From the NCBI GenBank assembly GCA_934728585.1, contig CAKVDZ010000018.1:1-8622 (forward strand): 8,622 nucleotides of DNA, read 5' to 3'. This stretch comes from an uncultured Candidatus Melainabacteria bacterium. GTDB taxonomy: Bacteria > Cyanobacteriota > Vampirovibrionia > Gastranaerophilales > Gastranaerophilaceae. The notes under the pieces are model-generated. The model was not told where the DNA came from. It did not search any database and saw only the letters and a list, made by a program, of their open reading frames with translations. Both the position numbers and the translations under genes were made by a program. Below are positions 1 to 6,280 of the stretch, in pieces. How positions within the stretch are numbered: the first letter of the stretch is position 1; each line of letters opens with the position of its first letter.

Positions 1-179
1 TTAAACGCGAGCGAGTAAGAAGTGGATTTTCGACTCTGCCGAGCAAAACAATTAATAATTGTTTTGTGAGAGGGAGTAAAGTGAACAAAGTGTAACGAAA
101 ATTAAAAGCGAAGATGCAAAGGCTATGCGTACCCGAATAATCCAAGAAGCGCAAGCGAGTATAAAATTAGAATATAACA
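1..179. other. Unassigned segment with a perfect hairpin
   Basis: I see no supportable gene here. The stretch is less AT-rich than its right-hand neighbour. It contains a perfect inverted repeat at 44-66 (10-base arms CAAAACAATT and AATTGTTTTG around AAT) without a T-tract on either strand, so it is not a standard intrinsic terminator. Short purine-rich words recur (GCGAGCGAGTA near 7-17 and GCAAGCGAGTA near 151-161). The minus strand stays open for about 40 codons before the LysR remnant's stop is reached, but that frame resembles no family I know. It may be an interspersed repeat or debris from the gene decay next door. Confidence 0.4.
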
Positions 180-411
180 TTATTTCAATAGGTTTTTGAT
201 TTCTTCTAAAAAAACTTTTTGAGCGTTTGTAAAAATTGGATACCTTTTCCATGTTAGTGCATATTTTACTGGTAACGTAGGTTTTAGCGGTAAAAAACGA
301 AAATTATTACCAACACTGCTTTAAACTAGATTTTTTATAATTACTGAATAACCTAAACCACTTTCAACAAAAGGCTCTAAACTTCCTTGAATAACATTAT
401 ATGTCGCAACA
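180..411 (-). pseudogene. LysR-type regulator, C-terminal remnant with internal stop
   Basis: Reading the minus strand from about 411 down to the TAA at 180-182 gives about 77 codons of the C-terminal effector-binding domain of a LysR-type regulator. The GLGYSVI segment is the usual G-L-G-[IV] turn near the end of that domain. The FLPLKP-like strand, the K-Y-A-L-T-W strand and the final FLEEIKNLLK helix follow in the expected order. An in-frame TAA at 321-323 interrupts it, probably from a single substitution in a Glu codon. The DNA-binding helix-turn-helix and roughly two thirds of the protein are missing to the right, where sequence of an aldo/keto reductase begins directly. Seen: the motifs and the stop. 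Known: LysR proteins are about 300 residues. Inferred: non-functional. The right boundary is approximate. Confidence 0.8.
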
Positions 412-708
412 ATGCCACAATTTAAAAAAGAAAGTTTTGATAAGAATAAAGAATTATTTGATTTATTGCATATGTTGTCAGAAGAAAATAATGCGACACC
501 AGCACAAATTTCTCTTGCGTGGATGTTAAACAAAAAGAATTATATCGCACCAATTCCAGGAACAAGAAAAGTTGATAGGTTGGAAGAAAATGCTGGTGCT
601 TCTGAAATTATTTTAAGCCAAGATGAGGTTACAAAAATAGATAATGTTTTAAACGATATGAAAATATCAGATGTTTTTGGTGGAACAAGGATTATAACTA
701 GAGGATAA
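412..708 (+). pseudogene. Aldo/keto reductase, C-terminal fragment
   Basis: These 98 codons match the last third of an NADPH-dependent aldo/keto reductase. An opening FDKN segment leads into a helix, then TPAQISLAWML, then IAPIPGTRKVDRLEEN, the conserved stretch that binds the cofactor's adenosine phosphate, and then a terminal SQDEVTKID helix. Family members are about 310-340 residues. The N-terminal barrel strands with the catalytic Asp, Tyr, Lys and His are absent. In frame upstream there is a stop at 388-390, and the bases before the ATG are antisense LysR sequence. No Shine-Dalgarno site precedes the ATG at 412, so this start is probably accidental. The remaining frame itself is undamaged. 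It is almost certainly inactive as a reductase. A truncated expressed peptide cannot be excluded. Confidence 0.82.
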
Positions 709-823
709 TACATATCTACTGTAACCTAAGGGAATTATATGATATTTTAAGTAAAAATCCTTATTTTCAAATGAAATAAAAGTTTCGTAAAAATTTTTAT
801 ATAAAAAAACAAACATCATGACA

Positions 824-861
824 CACTAAAAACTCTCAAGATATACTTGAGAGTTTTTTAG

Positions 862-863
<2 letters not shown>
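824..863. terminator. Bidirectional terminator beside tRNA-Arg
   Basis: Arms of about 17-18 bases (CACTAAAAACTCTCAAG and CTTGAGAGTTTTTTAGTG) flank the loop ATATA. The T-run in the right arm serves the plus strand, and the complementary A-run becomes a T-run after the stem on the minus strand. It begins right at the CCA end of the tRNA gene, so it most likely ends the tRNA transcript and could also stop anything coming from the aldo/keto reductase remnant. Confidence 0.85.
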
Positions 864-965
<102 letters not shown>

Positions 966-1027
966 TCGCTGGATAGAGCTTTAATCGAACTTATGTTGTC
1001 CTTTTACTTCGTAAAAGCTCCAACAAG
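966..1027. other. Spacer with inverted tRNA D-arm fragment and hairpin
   Basis: The 62 bases between the two repeat copies hold GCTGGATAGAGC at 968-979, the exact reverse complement of the tRNA segment at about 913-924. They also hold a hairpin with CTTTTAC-TTC-GTAAAAG at 1001-1017, which extends outward through TGTTG/CAACA (994-998 and 1021-1025) with a small internal loop. I see no gene in it. It looks like a product of local duplication and inversion. Confidence 0.7.
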
Positions 1028-1073
1028 CCAGCTGGGCTACACGCGCATTTATGAAATTGTTTTTTGTGTTTCC
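1028..1073. repeat. 46-bp direct repeat, copy 2 (truncated tRNA-Arg 5' end)
   Basis: This is a second copy of the first 19 tRNA nucleotides plus the leader, in the same minus-strand orientation as the intact gene. The match stops inside the D arm, so this copy cannot make a tRNA. It lies between the probable tRNA promoter and the intact tRNA, so it should be transcribed. Confidence 0.95.
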
Positions 1074-1115
1074 GCAAAATCGGCTTCACAAGCAAAATAT
1101 ATATTTTGTATTTTT

Positions 1116-1143
1116 ATTTTAGCAGAAAAAATCTATTTTTCAA
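1116..1143 (-). promoter_or_regulatory. Probable tRNA-Arg promoter
   Basis: On the minus strand TTGAAA (1143-1138) and TAAAAT (1121-1116) are separated by 16 bases, a good sigma-70-type match. Transcription would start near 1109 and run through the truncated tRNA copy before the real tRNA. It is back to back with the chromate transporter promoter region. This is inferred from sequence only. Confidence 0.5.
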
Positions 1144-1164
1144 GATTTAATTTTTATTTTATTA

Positions 1165-1170
1165 TATAAT
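1165..1170 (+). promoter_or_regulatory. -10 box six bases before the chromate transporter ATG
   Basis: A perfect TATAAT ends six bases before the ATG at 1177, and no clear -35 or Shine-Dalgarno sequence accompanies it. If used, transcription would begin at or within a base or two of the start codon, giving a leaderless mRNA. Chance occurrence is possible in such AT-rich sequence. Confidence 0.35.
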
Positions 1171-1176
1171 CCAATT

Positions 1177-1725
1177 ATGAAAGTACGTTTGCAAGATTTA
1201 TATATAGAATTTTTATTGCTTGGAATCCAGCTTTTAGGCGGTGGTTACGTTATTGTGCCACTTATTCAACAAAGCATTATTGACAAGCACCATTGGATTA
1301 CAAATGAAGAACTTACAGATTATTACGCTCTAAGTCAAAGTATCCCAGGAATTATTGCTGCAAATATTTCAGCATTTGTAGGATATAAAATTCGTGGCAA
1401 AAGTGGCGCAGCAGTTGCACTTTTAGGAATAATTACTTCTCCTATTATTTCAATATTAATCGTTGCATTAATTGTTGATTATTTATTAAAAATTTCTTTT
1501 ATCCAAAGTATTTTCTGGGGTGTAGGTGTTGCCGTAATCATCCTTGTGTACCTTACTATCAAAGAAATGTGGAAAAATAGTTTGACAGATTTTATGTCAT
1601 GGATAATTTTTTTGGGTTGTTTTGCAGCATCATTTTTCTTTAAATTTTCACCAGTGTTAGCAATTATAGGTTCAGTAATCATCGGTGTTTCATACAAATT
1701 AATCCAAAAGAGGTATGCAAAATGA
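1177..1725 (+). CDS. Chromate transporter (CHR family), first short subunit
   Basis: This 182-residue, very hydrophobic protein belongs to the short-chain CHR family, in which two half-size proteins from adjacent genes together form one inner-membrane anion transporter. Visible signatures are the GGGYVIVPLI motif at residues 21-30, the H-W-I-T-N-E-E-L segment at 39-46 and SQSIPGIIAANISAFVGY at 53-70. Further membrane segments lie at about 75-105, 110-128, 137-154 and 157-175. The family is known for chromate efflux in some members and sulfate-like anions in others. The true substrate here cannot be read from sequence. The gene overlaps its partner by four bases (ATGA), so the two are translationally coupled. 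The start has no Shine-Dalgarno site but a TATAAT six bases upstream, suggesting leaderless translation. Confidence 0.92.
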   Translation: MKVRLQDLYIEFLLLGIQLLGGGYVIVPLIQQSIIDKHHWITNEELTDYYALSQSIPGIIAANISAFVGYKIRGKSGAAVALLGIITSPIISILIVALIVDYLLKISFIQSIFWGVGVAVIILVYLTIKEMWKNSLTDFMSWIIFLGCFAASFFFKFSPVLAIIGSVIIGVSYKLIQKRYAK

Positions 1726-2261
1726 TGACACTAGTTCACTTAATAATTGAATTTTTCAAAATAGGCGTATTCTCGGTTGGTGGCGGATATGCGACCATGC
1801 CATTTTTGTATCAATTGGTACACACTTACGGTTGGTACACAACTAATCAGTTAACAAACATGATTGCAATTTCTATGATAACCCCTGGTCCTGTTGGCGC
1901 GAACATGGCAACTTTTGCTGGTTTTCAAACTTATGGAATTTTAGGTGGTATAATCGCAACTTTAGCGTTAATTTTTCCATCATTCTTGTTTGTTGTTGCA
2001 ATTTCAAAAGTTTTAAAAACATTCAAAGATAATTTCTGGGTAAAATCAGTTCTTTATTCTCTAAAACCTGCTGGCTGTGGATTGCTTTTAGCTGTAGGTG
2101 CTGGATTTTTTAAAGATAACGTGACAAGTTTACCTGCGTTAATTTTGTTTATCTGTTTGTTTGCGCTATCGTTTAAATTCAAAAAAAATCCACTATACTA
2201 CTTCGTTTTTGCTGCAATTGCGGGAGTAGTTTTGCAACTTTGCGGAGTGAAATTGGTTTAA
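1722..2261 (+). CDS. Chromate transporter (CHR family), second short subunit
   Basis: This 179-residue partner of the preceding gene has the same architecture: GGGYATMP at residues 20-27, a GWYTTNQL segment at 37-44 (paralogous to HWITNEEL), and ISMITPGPVGANMATFAGF at 50-68, where the P-G-P-V-G-A-N core is the best conserved CHR signature. Hydrophobic helices follow at about 73-97, 108-127 and 134-176. The two subunits are thought to insert in opposite orientations and pair as a heterodimer. This is family knowledge and is not visible here. The ATG lies in an ATGA overlap with the upstream stop and follows AAGAGG at 1708-1713 with eight bases between. The next codon is also ATG, so the start may be one codon later. 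The operon ends at the hairpins at 2288-2358. Confidence 0.92.
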   Translation: MMTLVHLIIEFFKIGVFSVGGGYATMPFLYQLVHTYGWYTTNQLTNMIAISMITPGPVGANMATFAGFQTYGILGGIIATLALIFPSFLFVVAISKVLKTFKDNFWVKSVLYSLKPAGCGLLLAVGAGFFKDNVTSLPALILFICLFALSFKFKKNPLYYFVFAAIAGVVLQLCGVKLV

Positions 2262-2287
2262 AATTTTTAAAATTAAAAGGACAAAAA

Positions 2288-2315
2288 GGGCGGATTTGCT
2301 GTTGCAAATCCGCCC
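2288..2315 (-). terminator. GC-rich hairpin terminating the nitrilase transcript
   Basis: A perfect 12-bp stem (GGGCGGATTTGC and GCAAATCCGCCC) encloses the loop TGTT. On the minus strand the stem is followed by TTTTT, as needed to stop the amidase gene's transcript. On the plus strand it is followed by an A-run. Confidence 0.75.
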
Positions 2316-2316
2316 C

Positions 2317-2358
2317 AAAATATGTCGCGGAGCGGTTTACCGCTCCGCGACATATTTT
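2317..2358 (+). terminator. 20-bp perfect hairpin terminating the chromate operon
   Basis: The arms at 2317-2336 and 2339-2358 are perfectly complementary over 20 bases, with the GC-rich core GTCGCGGAGCGG and almost no loop. On the plus strand the stem ends in a six-base T-run. It sits one base after the other hairpin, giving each converging transcript its own stop signal. Confidence 0.85.
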
Positions 2359-2373
2359 TTATTAATTAAAATC

Positions 2374-3177
2374 CTAATCAATTTTATCTACTGGGAAAAG
2401 TTGTTTCATATATTTTGCTTCATTTATGTCGATATTGGCATAAATAACACATTCTCTATCTTCTGCATTCGCTAGAACTTGCGCAGTTGGTGAGATTATC
2501 ATTGAGTTACCAATTCCGCTAAAAGCATCAGAAATTTGTTTTGTTTGGTTGCTTACAATCATAAACAAGGCGTTGTCATACGCTCTTGTTCTACACATTG
2601 ACACAAACATTTCTTGCGCGTATTTTCTATTTTCTTCATTATTATAAATTTCATTTGGTACAAGCCAAGCTGTTGGCATAGCAATAATTTGAACCCCTTT
2701 TTTCATTATTTGATTAATATAAACTGGGTAACGCATATCGTAACATATAGTCAGACCCACTTTTGCAAAATCAAAGTGCACAATAGCAATTTCATTTCCT
2801 GCCGTAATTCTTTCGCCCTCTGTTCCACCCATATAGTTGAATAGATGAACCTTGTCATAGACGGCAATAATTTCGCCCATTCTATCTATCGCAAATGTAG
2901 TATTATAAAGTTTTCCGTCAATTTTTCTAACAACACTACCTGCAATAATATTTGTATTATATTCTTTTGCAAGTTTTTGGATAAATTTTATTGTATCTCC
3001 ACCATTTTCATCTTCTGGAGAATCTTTGTAGGCAATACTTGTTGAAAAAAATTCTGGCAAAACAACCAAATCAAGTTTTTTGTCTGCATTAAATTTTATG
3101 TAATGTTCGACCTTTTTCAAATTGGTTTCTTTATCGCCTAACAATGATTTTAATTGAATATTTAAAATTCCTGCCAA
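2374..3177 (-). CDS. Carbon-nitrogen hydrolase (nitrilase superfamily amidase)
   Basis: A 267-residue cytoplasmic hydrolase of the nitrilase superfamily, cleaving a carbon-nitrogen amide or similar bond through a cysteine. The full triad is visible: Glu42 in VVLPEFF, Lys109 in YDKVHLF and Cys145 in GLTICYDMRYP. The CYDMRYP form of the cysteine motif resembles the Nit1/Nit2 and omega-amidase branch, enzymes that handle omega-amides such as alpha-ketoglutaramate or repair deaminated glutathione. The exact substrate stays open. Length is normal for the branch. The start is a TTG at 3177-3175, chosen because AAGAGG stands six bases before it and an in-frame stop lies just upstream with no ATG between. 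It is divergent from the TPR gene and converges on the chromate operon, with its own terminator at 2288-2315. Confidence 0.9.
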   Translation of the reverse strand: MAGILNIQLKSLLGDKETNLKKVEHYIKFNADKKLDLVVLPEFFSTSIAYKDSPEDENGGDTIKFIQKLAKEYNTNIIAGSVVRKIDGKLYNTTFAIDRMGEIIAVYDKVHLFNYMGGTEGERITAGNEIAIVHFDFAKVGLTICYDMRYPVYINQIMKKGVQIIAMPTAWLVPNEIYNNEENRKYAQEMFVSMCRTRAYDNALFMIVSNQTKQISDAFSGIGNSMIISPTAQVLANAEDRECVIYANIDINEAKYMKQLFPVDKID

Positions 3178-3189
3178 AGTGTACCTCTT

Positions 3190-3222
3190 ATTACCTTATT
3201 GTATATTTATATTATATAATGA
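3190..3222. promoter_or_regulatory. Divergent promoter region, amidase/TPR
   Basis: The 73-base gap between these divergent genes contains ATTATATAAT at 3211-3220, which gives a TATAAT -10 candidate on both strands, and a minus-strand TACAAT at 3203-3198. Both transcripts must start here, but no convincing -35 hexamers are visible, so exact positions are uncertain. Confidence 0.4.
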
Positions 3223-3250
3223 ACATGTTATAAATAATAAAAGGTGAATT

Positions 3251-3742
3251 ATGACAGAGCAAGATTACAAATATTATTTAGATTTAGGTATTCAAAAAAC
3301 AAACGATGGCAAATTCGAAGAAGCTTTAGACGCGTTAGAAAAATCTTTAGAATTAAAGCCAAATCACGCGCTTACACATTTTTCTAAAGGTATAGTTTAC
3401 CACAACCTAAACCAACTTCGCGCAGCATACGAAAATTATGCAAAAGCAATTGATATCAATGAAAATATGATAGATGCCTATTATAATAAGGCTCAAGCGA
3501 TTTTGGCTTTTGAAAACCCAACAGAAGAAGAATTAAAAGAAGCTAAAGCCGATTTAGAAAAAGCTGTGGAATTGGACGACAAATTTATTGATGCATATTA
3601 CCATTTGGCAATAGTAAAAATGAAATTAGGTTTGTACGAAAGTGCAATTGTATCTTTGGATAAAGTACTTGCACTTCAACCACAATCACCATATTCAAAA
3701 GCACTGAAAAAACTGATTTTAACAAAGTATTTGAAACAGTAA
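3251..3742 (+). CDS. Small tetratricopeptide-repeat protein
   Basis: A 163-residue soluble protein made almost wholly of tetratricopeptide repeats, about four units at residues 8-41, 42-75, 76-113 and 114-147. Each shows the small-residue pattern of TPR helices (for example G-K-F-E-E-A-L-D-A-L and A-Y-E-N-Y-A-K-A-I-D, with the closing prolines of LELKP and LALQP). Unit three carries a short insertion around PTEEELKEAKA. No signal peptide, catalytic domain or membrane helix is seen, so it is probably a cytoplasmic protein-protein adaptor. Its partner is unknown. The start is well supported by AAGGTG four bases before the ATG. It is transcribed alone and ends at the hairpin at 3786-3811. Confidence 0.88.
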   Translation: MTEQDYKYYLDLGIQKTNDGKFEEALDALEKSLELKPNHALTHFSKGIVYHNLNQLRAAYENYAKAIDINENMIDAYYNKAQAILAFENPTEEELKEAKADLEKAVELDDKFIDAYYHLAIVKMKLGLYESAIVSLDKVLALQPQSPYSKALKKLILTKYLKQ

Positions 3743-3785
3743 ATTGTGAGTTGCGAAACATTAGTAGTATTTTTTATTTAAAAAT

Positions 3786-3811
3786 AAAAAGGAGGAATAT
3801 CCTCCTTTTTT
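3786..3811. terminator. Bidirectional terminator between TPR gene and tail-fibre pair
   Basis: AAAAAGGAGGA and TCCTCCTTTTT enclose the loop ATA. A T-run follows the GC part of the stem on either strand, so this hairpin can end both the TPR transcript and the minus-strand tail-fibre transcript that converge on it. Confidence 0.87.
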
Positions 3812-3816
3812 ACTGT

Positions 3817-4134
3817 TTACAACTCGACCATCACCTGCCTTAATTGTGCGATTTGTTGGTTGTAATATTCAAGCCATGATTGAGTTTCTGTTTTCATTGA
3901 TGGTTCACAAACTGCTCTTATGCGCTTTTTATCAAGTTCTTCAATTTGTTTTTGAAGTTCTTGTTTTTGTTGAGCTTTTTCTTCTTCTTGAAGTTCTTCT
4001 TGTGTTTTGCCTAAAGCAAGTATTGCAGATGAAGATTCTTCTATTTTGTAGTCTAAATTATGATTATATTGAACGATAAAATCCATTTTTTGTTTGTCTG
4101 TAAAAGGTTTATTTAATTGTGCCTTTATTTCCAT
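3817..4134 (-). CDS. Small phage tail-fibre-associated protein
   Basis: This 105-residue charged protein resembles small proteins encoded just after tail-fibre genes in prophages. The N-terminal MEIKAQLNKPFTDKQ and FIVQYNHNLDYKIEE (to residue 33) form a compact domain. Residues about 45-70 are a Glu/Gln/Lys-rich helix likely to be a coiled coil. The end (LDKKRIRAVCEPS, then TQSWLEYYNQQIAQLRQ) matches the D-x-K-x-I-R-A plus W-L-E-Y-Y pattern common in such proteins. The role in phages is not firmly known. Assembly or capping of the fibre is a reasonable guess. Its Shine-Dalgarno AAGGAG is fused with the stop codon of the upstream gene (TAAGGAG), a tight coupling that implies joint production. 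Confidence is high that it is a real gene, moderate on its role. Confidence 0.75.
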   Translation of the reverse strand: MEIKAQLNKPFTDKQKMDFIVQYNHNLDYKIEESSSAILALGKTQEELQEEEKAQQKQELQKQIEELDKKRIRAVCEPSMKTETQSWLEYYNQQIAQLRQVMVEL

Positions 4135-4144
4135 TTTTATCTCC

Positions 4145-5137
4145 TTATTTTATATAACCTCTGATGTACCAAAATGCTGTACAAGGTTGGATTGTGTGAT
4201 CAAAGCCTCTTGTTTCAACTGCGATAGTCGAAAGGCTAGGTGTACTAACAATCGCATAATTACAATCAGCCCAAGATGTTGCCATGGCGTTAGTAATTTT
4301 TTTGTAGGTCTTAAGCAGTGTCATTGTTTGTTTCCCTCGTTCACTATTGGTATTTCCCCACTGTTCACACCAACCGTCTGACCAAATTCTATATCCACTA
4401 GAACCGTTTAAGTACGTTTCAACAACTCTTGCACTATTTATATGATTTGCAACAGTAACATCTTTTGAATTATATGGGTTTGTGAAAGTCAAATCTATTT
4501 GAGAGTCTTTTATAACAACATAACCTAGAAAAAGTTTTTCAAAAGTAACGTTTTCTGTGCCGTTATATTGTTTAATTTCATTAGGATAAATTGAAGTATT
4601 AACCCAAACATCATTAATAATCATTGTAGGAGCTTTTGCCTGAATATAAACAGTGTTTTTAAGGGCTGTAATTTCACCGTCTTTGTCTACAAAAATATTG
4701 TAAGTTCCGTCTGCATAACCACTTAAACTAAATGCGTCTACAGAAGTTATTTTTACGTTTGCGCCTTGAATATTTCCTATTAAATTAGAATAAGTTCCAC
4801 CTATTAAAAAGTTTAAATTCATGCCAGAAAAATCAATTAAATCAGCATTCCCGTCTTCATTAACATTTCCACTTGTGGCAAATAATGATAAATTGTTTTT
4901 ATCCAGCTCTGAAGATATTTCTGTTTTTATATTTTCAATTAAATTTTCAACTTGATTTTTAGTCGTTGCGTGATTATCTTCTATTGCAGGAGCAACGTAA
5001 AAAGGTTGAGTTAAATCGCCCGTTTTTATAGCTTTTGTGTTTAGTTCATTTTGTATAGAAGTAAAATTTTCATTTACTTCTTGTGCTTTTGCTTTTGTTC
5101 CAGGAATAAAGGTATTTGGCACAATAAAATTGCTCAT
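4145..5137 (-). CDS. Phage-type tail-fibre / receptor-binding protein
   Basis: A 330-residue fibre-like protein. The N-terminus (VPNTFIPGTKAKAQEVNENF, residues 6-25) is the typical attachment segment of phage tail proteins that decorate the baseplate. Residues about 58-83 look like a trimeric coiled coil. Residues 85-240 are rich in Gly, Asn and Thr and predicted to be beta-structured. The C-terminal GYRIWSDGWCEQWGN (248-262) and final FWYIRGY (322-328) mark a knob domain found at the tips of many prophage fibres, which contacts the host surface. There is no signal peptide or anchor. AGAAAGGA stands about five bases before the ATG. A near-consensus promoter lies at 5186-5214. No other structural phage gene is visible, so this may be an isolated cassette or a prophage remnant. 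Confidence 0.8.
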   Translation of the reverse strand: MSNFIVPNTFIPGTKAKAQEVNENFTSIQNELNTKAIKTGDLTQPFYVAPAIEDNHATTKNQVENLIENIKTEISSELDKNNLSLFATSGNVNEDGNADLIDFSGMNLNFLIGGTYSNLIGNIQGANVKITSVDAFSLSGYADGTYNIFVDKDGEITALKNTVYIQAKAPTMIINDVWVNTSIYPNEIKQYNGTENVTFEKLFLGYVVIKDSQIDLTFTNPYNSKDVTVANHINSARVVETYLNGSSGYRIWSDGWCEQWGNTNSERGKQTMTLLKTYKKITNAMATSWADCNYAIVSTPSLSTIAVETRGFDHTIQPCTAFWYIRGYIK

Positions 5138-5185
5138 AAATTTCCTTTCTAAAATCTATGAACCATATAATTGGGGCGCTATAAG

Positions 5186-5214
5186 ATTAGACCATTTTTT
5201 TTATGAATTGTCAA
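5186..5214 (-). promoter_or_regulatory. Near-consensus promoter for the tail-fibre pair
   Basis: On the minus strand a perfect TTGACA (5214-5209) is followed after exactly 17 bases by TCTAAT (5191-5186). Transcription would begin near 5179, about 40 bases before the start codon. It is among the best promoter matches in the window. Confidence 0.75.
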
Positions 5215-5218
5215 ATTT

Positions 5219-5260
5219 TTGAATATTTTAATTGTATTCAATATGAGTTTAAGTTAAAAT
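5219..5260 (+). promoter_or_regulatory. Dehydrogenase promoter with inverted repeat
   Basis: TTGTAT (5232-5237) and TAAAAT (5255-5260) are 17 bases apart, and the ATG follows 24 bases later. An inverted repeat TTGAATA-N9-TATTCAA (5219-5241) covers the -35 hexamer and could be an operator. In this AT-rich region chance is not excluded. Confidence 0.5.
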
Positions 5261-5284
5261 TATCACATAAAGCGAAAGGGAATT

Positions 5285-6253
5285 ATGAAAGCAGTTGTTT
5301 TTGATAACGGTTTAAAACTTGATAATAATTACGCAAAACCAATTCCACAAAAAGGAGAAGCGCTTATTAGAGTGTCTATGGCTGGCATTTGTAATACTGA
5401 TTATGAGATTACAAAGGGCTATATGGGCTATGTTGGAGTTTTAGGACACGAATTTGTTGGTGTGGTTGAAGATGTAAATAGCGAAGATAAAAGTTTGATA
5501 GGCAAAAGAGTTGTTGCAGAAATCAGCTATGGTTGCCATAAACCAGATTGTGAATGGTGTAATCAAGGATTAGTAAGACATTGTCCAGATAGACATACTA
5601 TTGGCATTTGGAGAAAAGACGGCTGTTTTGCAGAATATATCACACTTCCAACAGAAATTTTGTTTGAAGTTCCAGAAAATGTTTCTAATGAACAAGTTGT
5701 TTTTGTTGAACCTCTTGCAGCAGCTTGCGAAATTTTAGAACAATTACATATTCAACCTATTCAAAAAGTAATTGTGCAAGGCGATGGAAAGTTAGGTTTA
5801 ACAACAGCTTTAGCGCTAAATGCTTTTAATTATGATGTAACATTAGTTGGAAAACATCAAAATAAACTTGATATCGCACAAGCTCAAGGTGTTAAAACAA
5901 TGTTGTTAGACGATTTGGAAGTAAAACCTGAATGGGACATTGTTATTGAAGCAACAGGCTCAATTTCTGGATTTGAAAACGCTATGGCTTTGACAAAACC
6001 AAGAGGTGTTTTAGTTTTAAAAAGTACAGTTGCAGGAAGTAAAGAGATTAACCTAGCTCCTGTTGTAATCAATGAAATTACGGTTTTAGGCTCTCGTTGC
6101 GGTCAATTTAAACCTGCTTTGAGGTTGTTGGAAAACGGAAAAATTGATTTTAAACCTTTAATTTCAGGTATATATAATGTAGACGATGCAATAAAAGCTT
6201 TCGAAAAAAATAAAGAAAAGGATACTTTAAAAGTCTTATTAAAATTTGATTAA
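5285..6253 (+). CDS. Zinc-dependent MDR alcohol/polyol dehydrogenase
   Basis: A 322-residue cytosolic oxidoreductase of the medium-chain dehydrogenase superfamily. Catalytic zinc ligands are in place: Cys36 (GICNTDYE), His55-Glu56 (GHEF) and Glu142 (VEPLAAACE). The structural-zinc loop has its four cysteines at 84, 89, 92 and 100 (C-x4-C-x2-C-x7-C, two residues longer than usual in the first gap). The nucleotide-binding turn GDGKLG is at 166-171, with the second Rossmann half running to about 270. The loop and overall form suggest a sugar-alcohol, threonine or simple alcohol substrate, which sequence alone does not settle. At 322 residues it is slightly short but complete. GAAAGGG lies four bases before the ATG. 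The LptF/LptG gene follows 27 bases later without a terminator, so they are probably cotranscribed, although no functional link is obvious. Confidence 0.9.
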   Translation: MKAVVFDNGLKLDNNYAKPIPQKGEALIRVSMAGICNTDYEITKGYMGYVGVLGHEFVGVVEDVNSEDKSLIGKRVVAEISYGCHKPDCEWCNQGLVRHCPDRHTIGIWRKDGCFAEYITLPTEILFEVPENVSNEQVVFVEPLAAACEILEQLHIQPIQKVIVQGDGKLGLTTALALNAFNYDVTLVGKHQNKLDIAQAQGVKTMLLDDLEVKPEWDIVIEATGSISGFENAMALTKPRGVLVLKSTVAGSKEINLAPVVINEITVLGSRCGQFKPALRLLENGKIDFKPLISGIYNVDDAIKAFEKNKEKDTLKVLLKFD

Positions 6254-6280
6254 TAAGTATATTTAAACTAAGATAGATTT

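Noticed and set aside
52..252. Open frame of 66 codons on the minus strand
   Set aside because: It runs across the LysR remnant in a different frame and then through non-coding sequence. No Shine-Dalgarno site or family resemblance supports it.
321..533. Open frame of 70 codons on the minus strand
   Set aside because: It reads antisense to the aldo/keto reductase fragment and then enters the real LysR remnant. Its start codon has no connection to either gene.
2614..3045. Plus-strand open frames opposite the amidase
   Set aside because: The minus strand encodes a complete amidase with its Glu-Lys-Cys triad here, so these are shadows.
3846..4381. Two plus-strand open frames opposite the tail-fibre pair
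   Set aside because: They are antisense to genes with clear starts, coupled Shine-Dalgarno sites and family motifs, and they resemble no known protein.
5138..5284. Riboswitch or small RNA between the tail-fibre and dehydrogenase genes
   Set aside because: The space is accounted for by two divergent promoters and leaders, and I see no structured element beyond the short inverted repeat.
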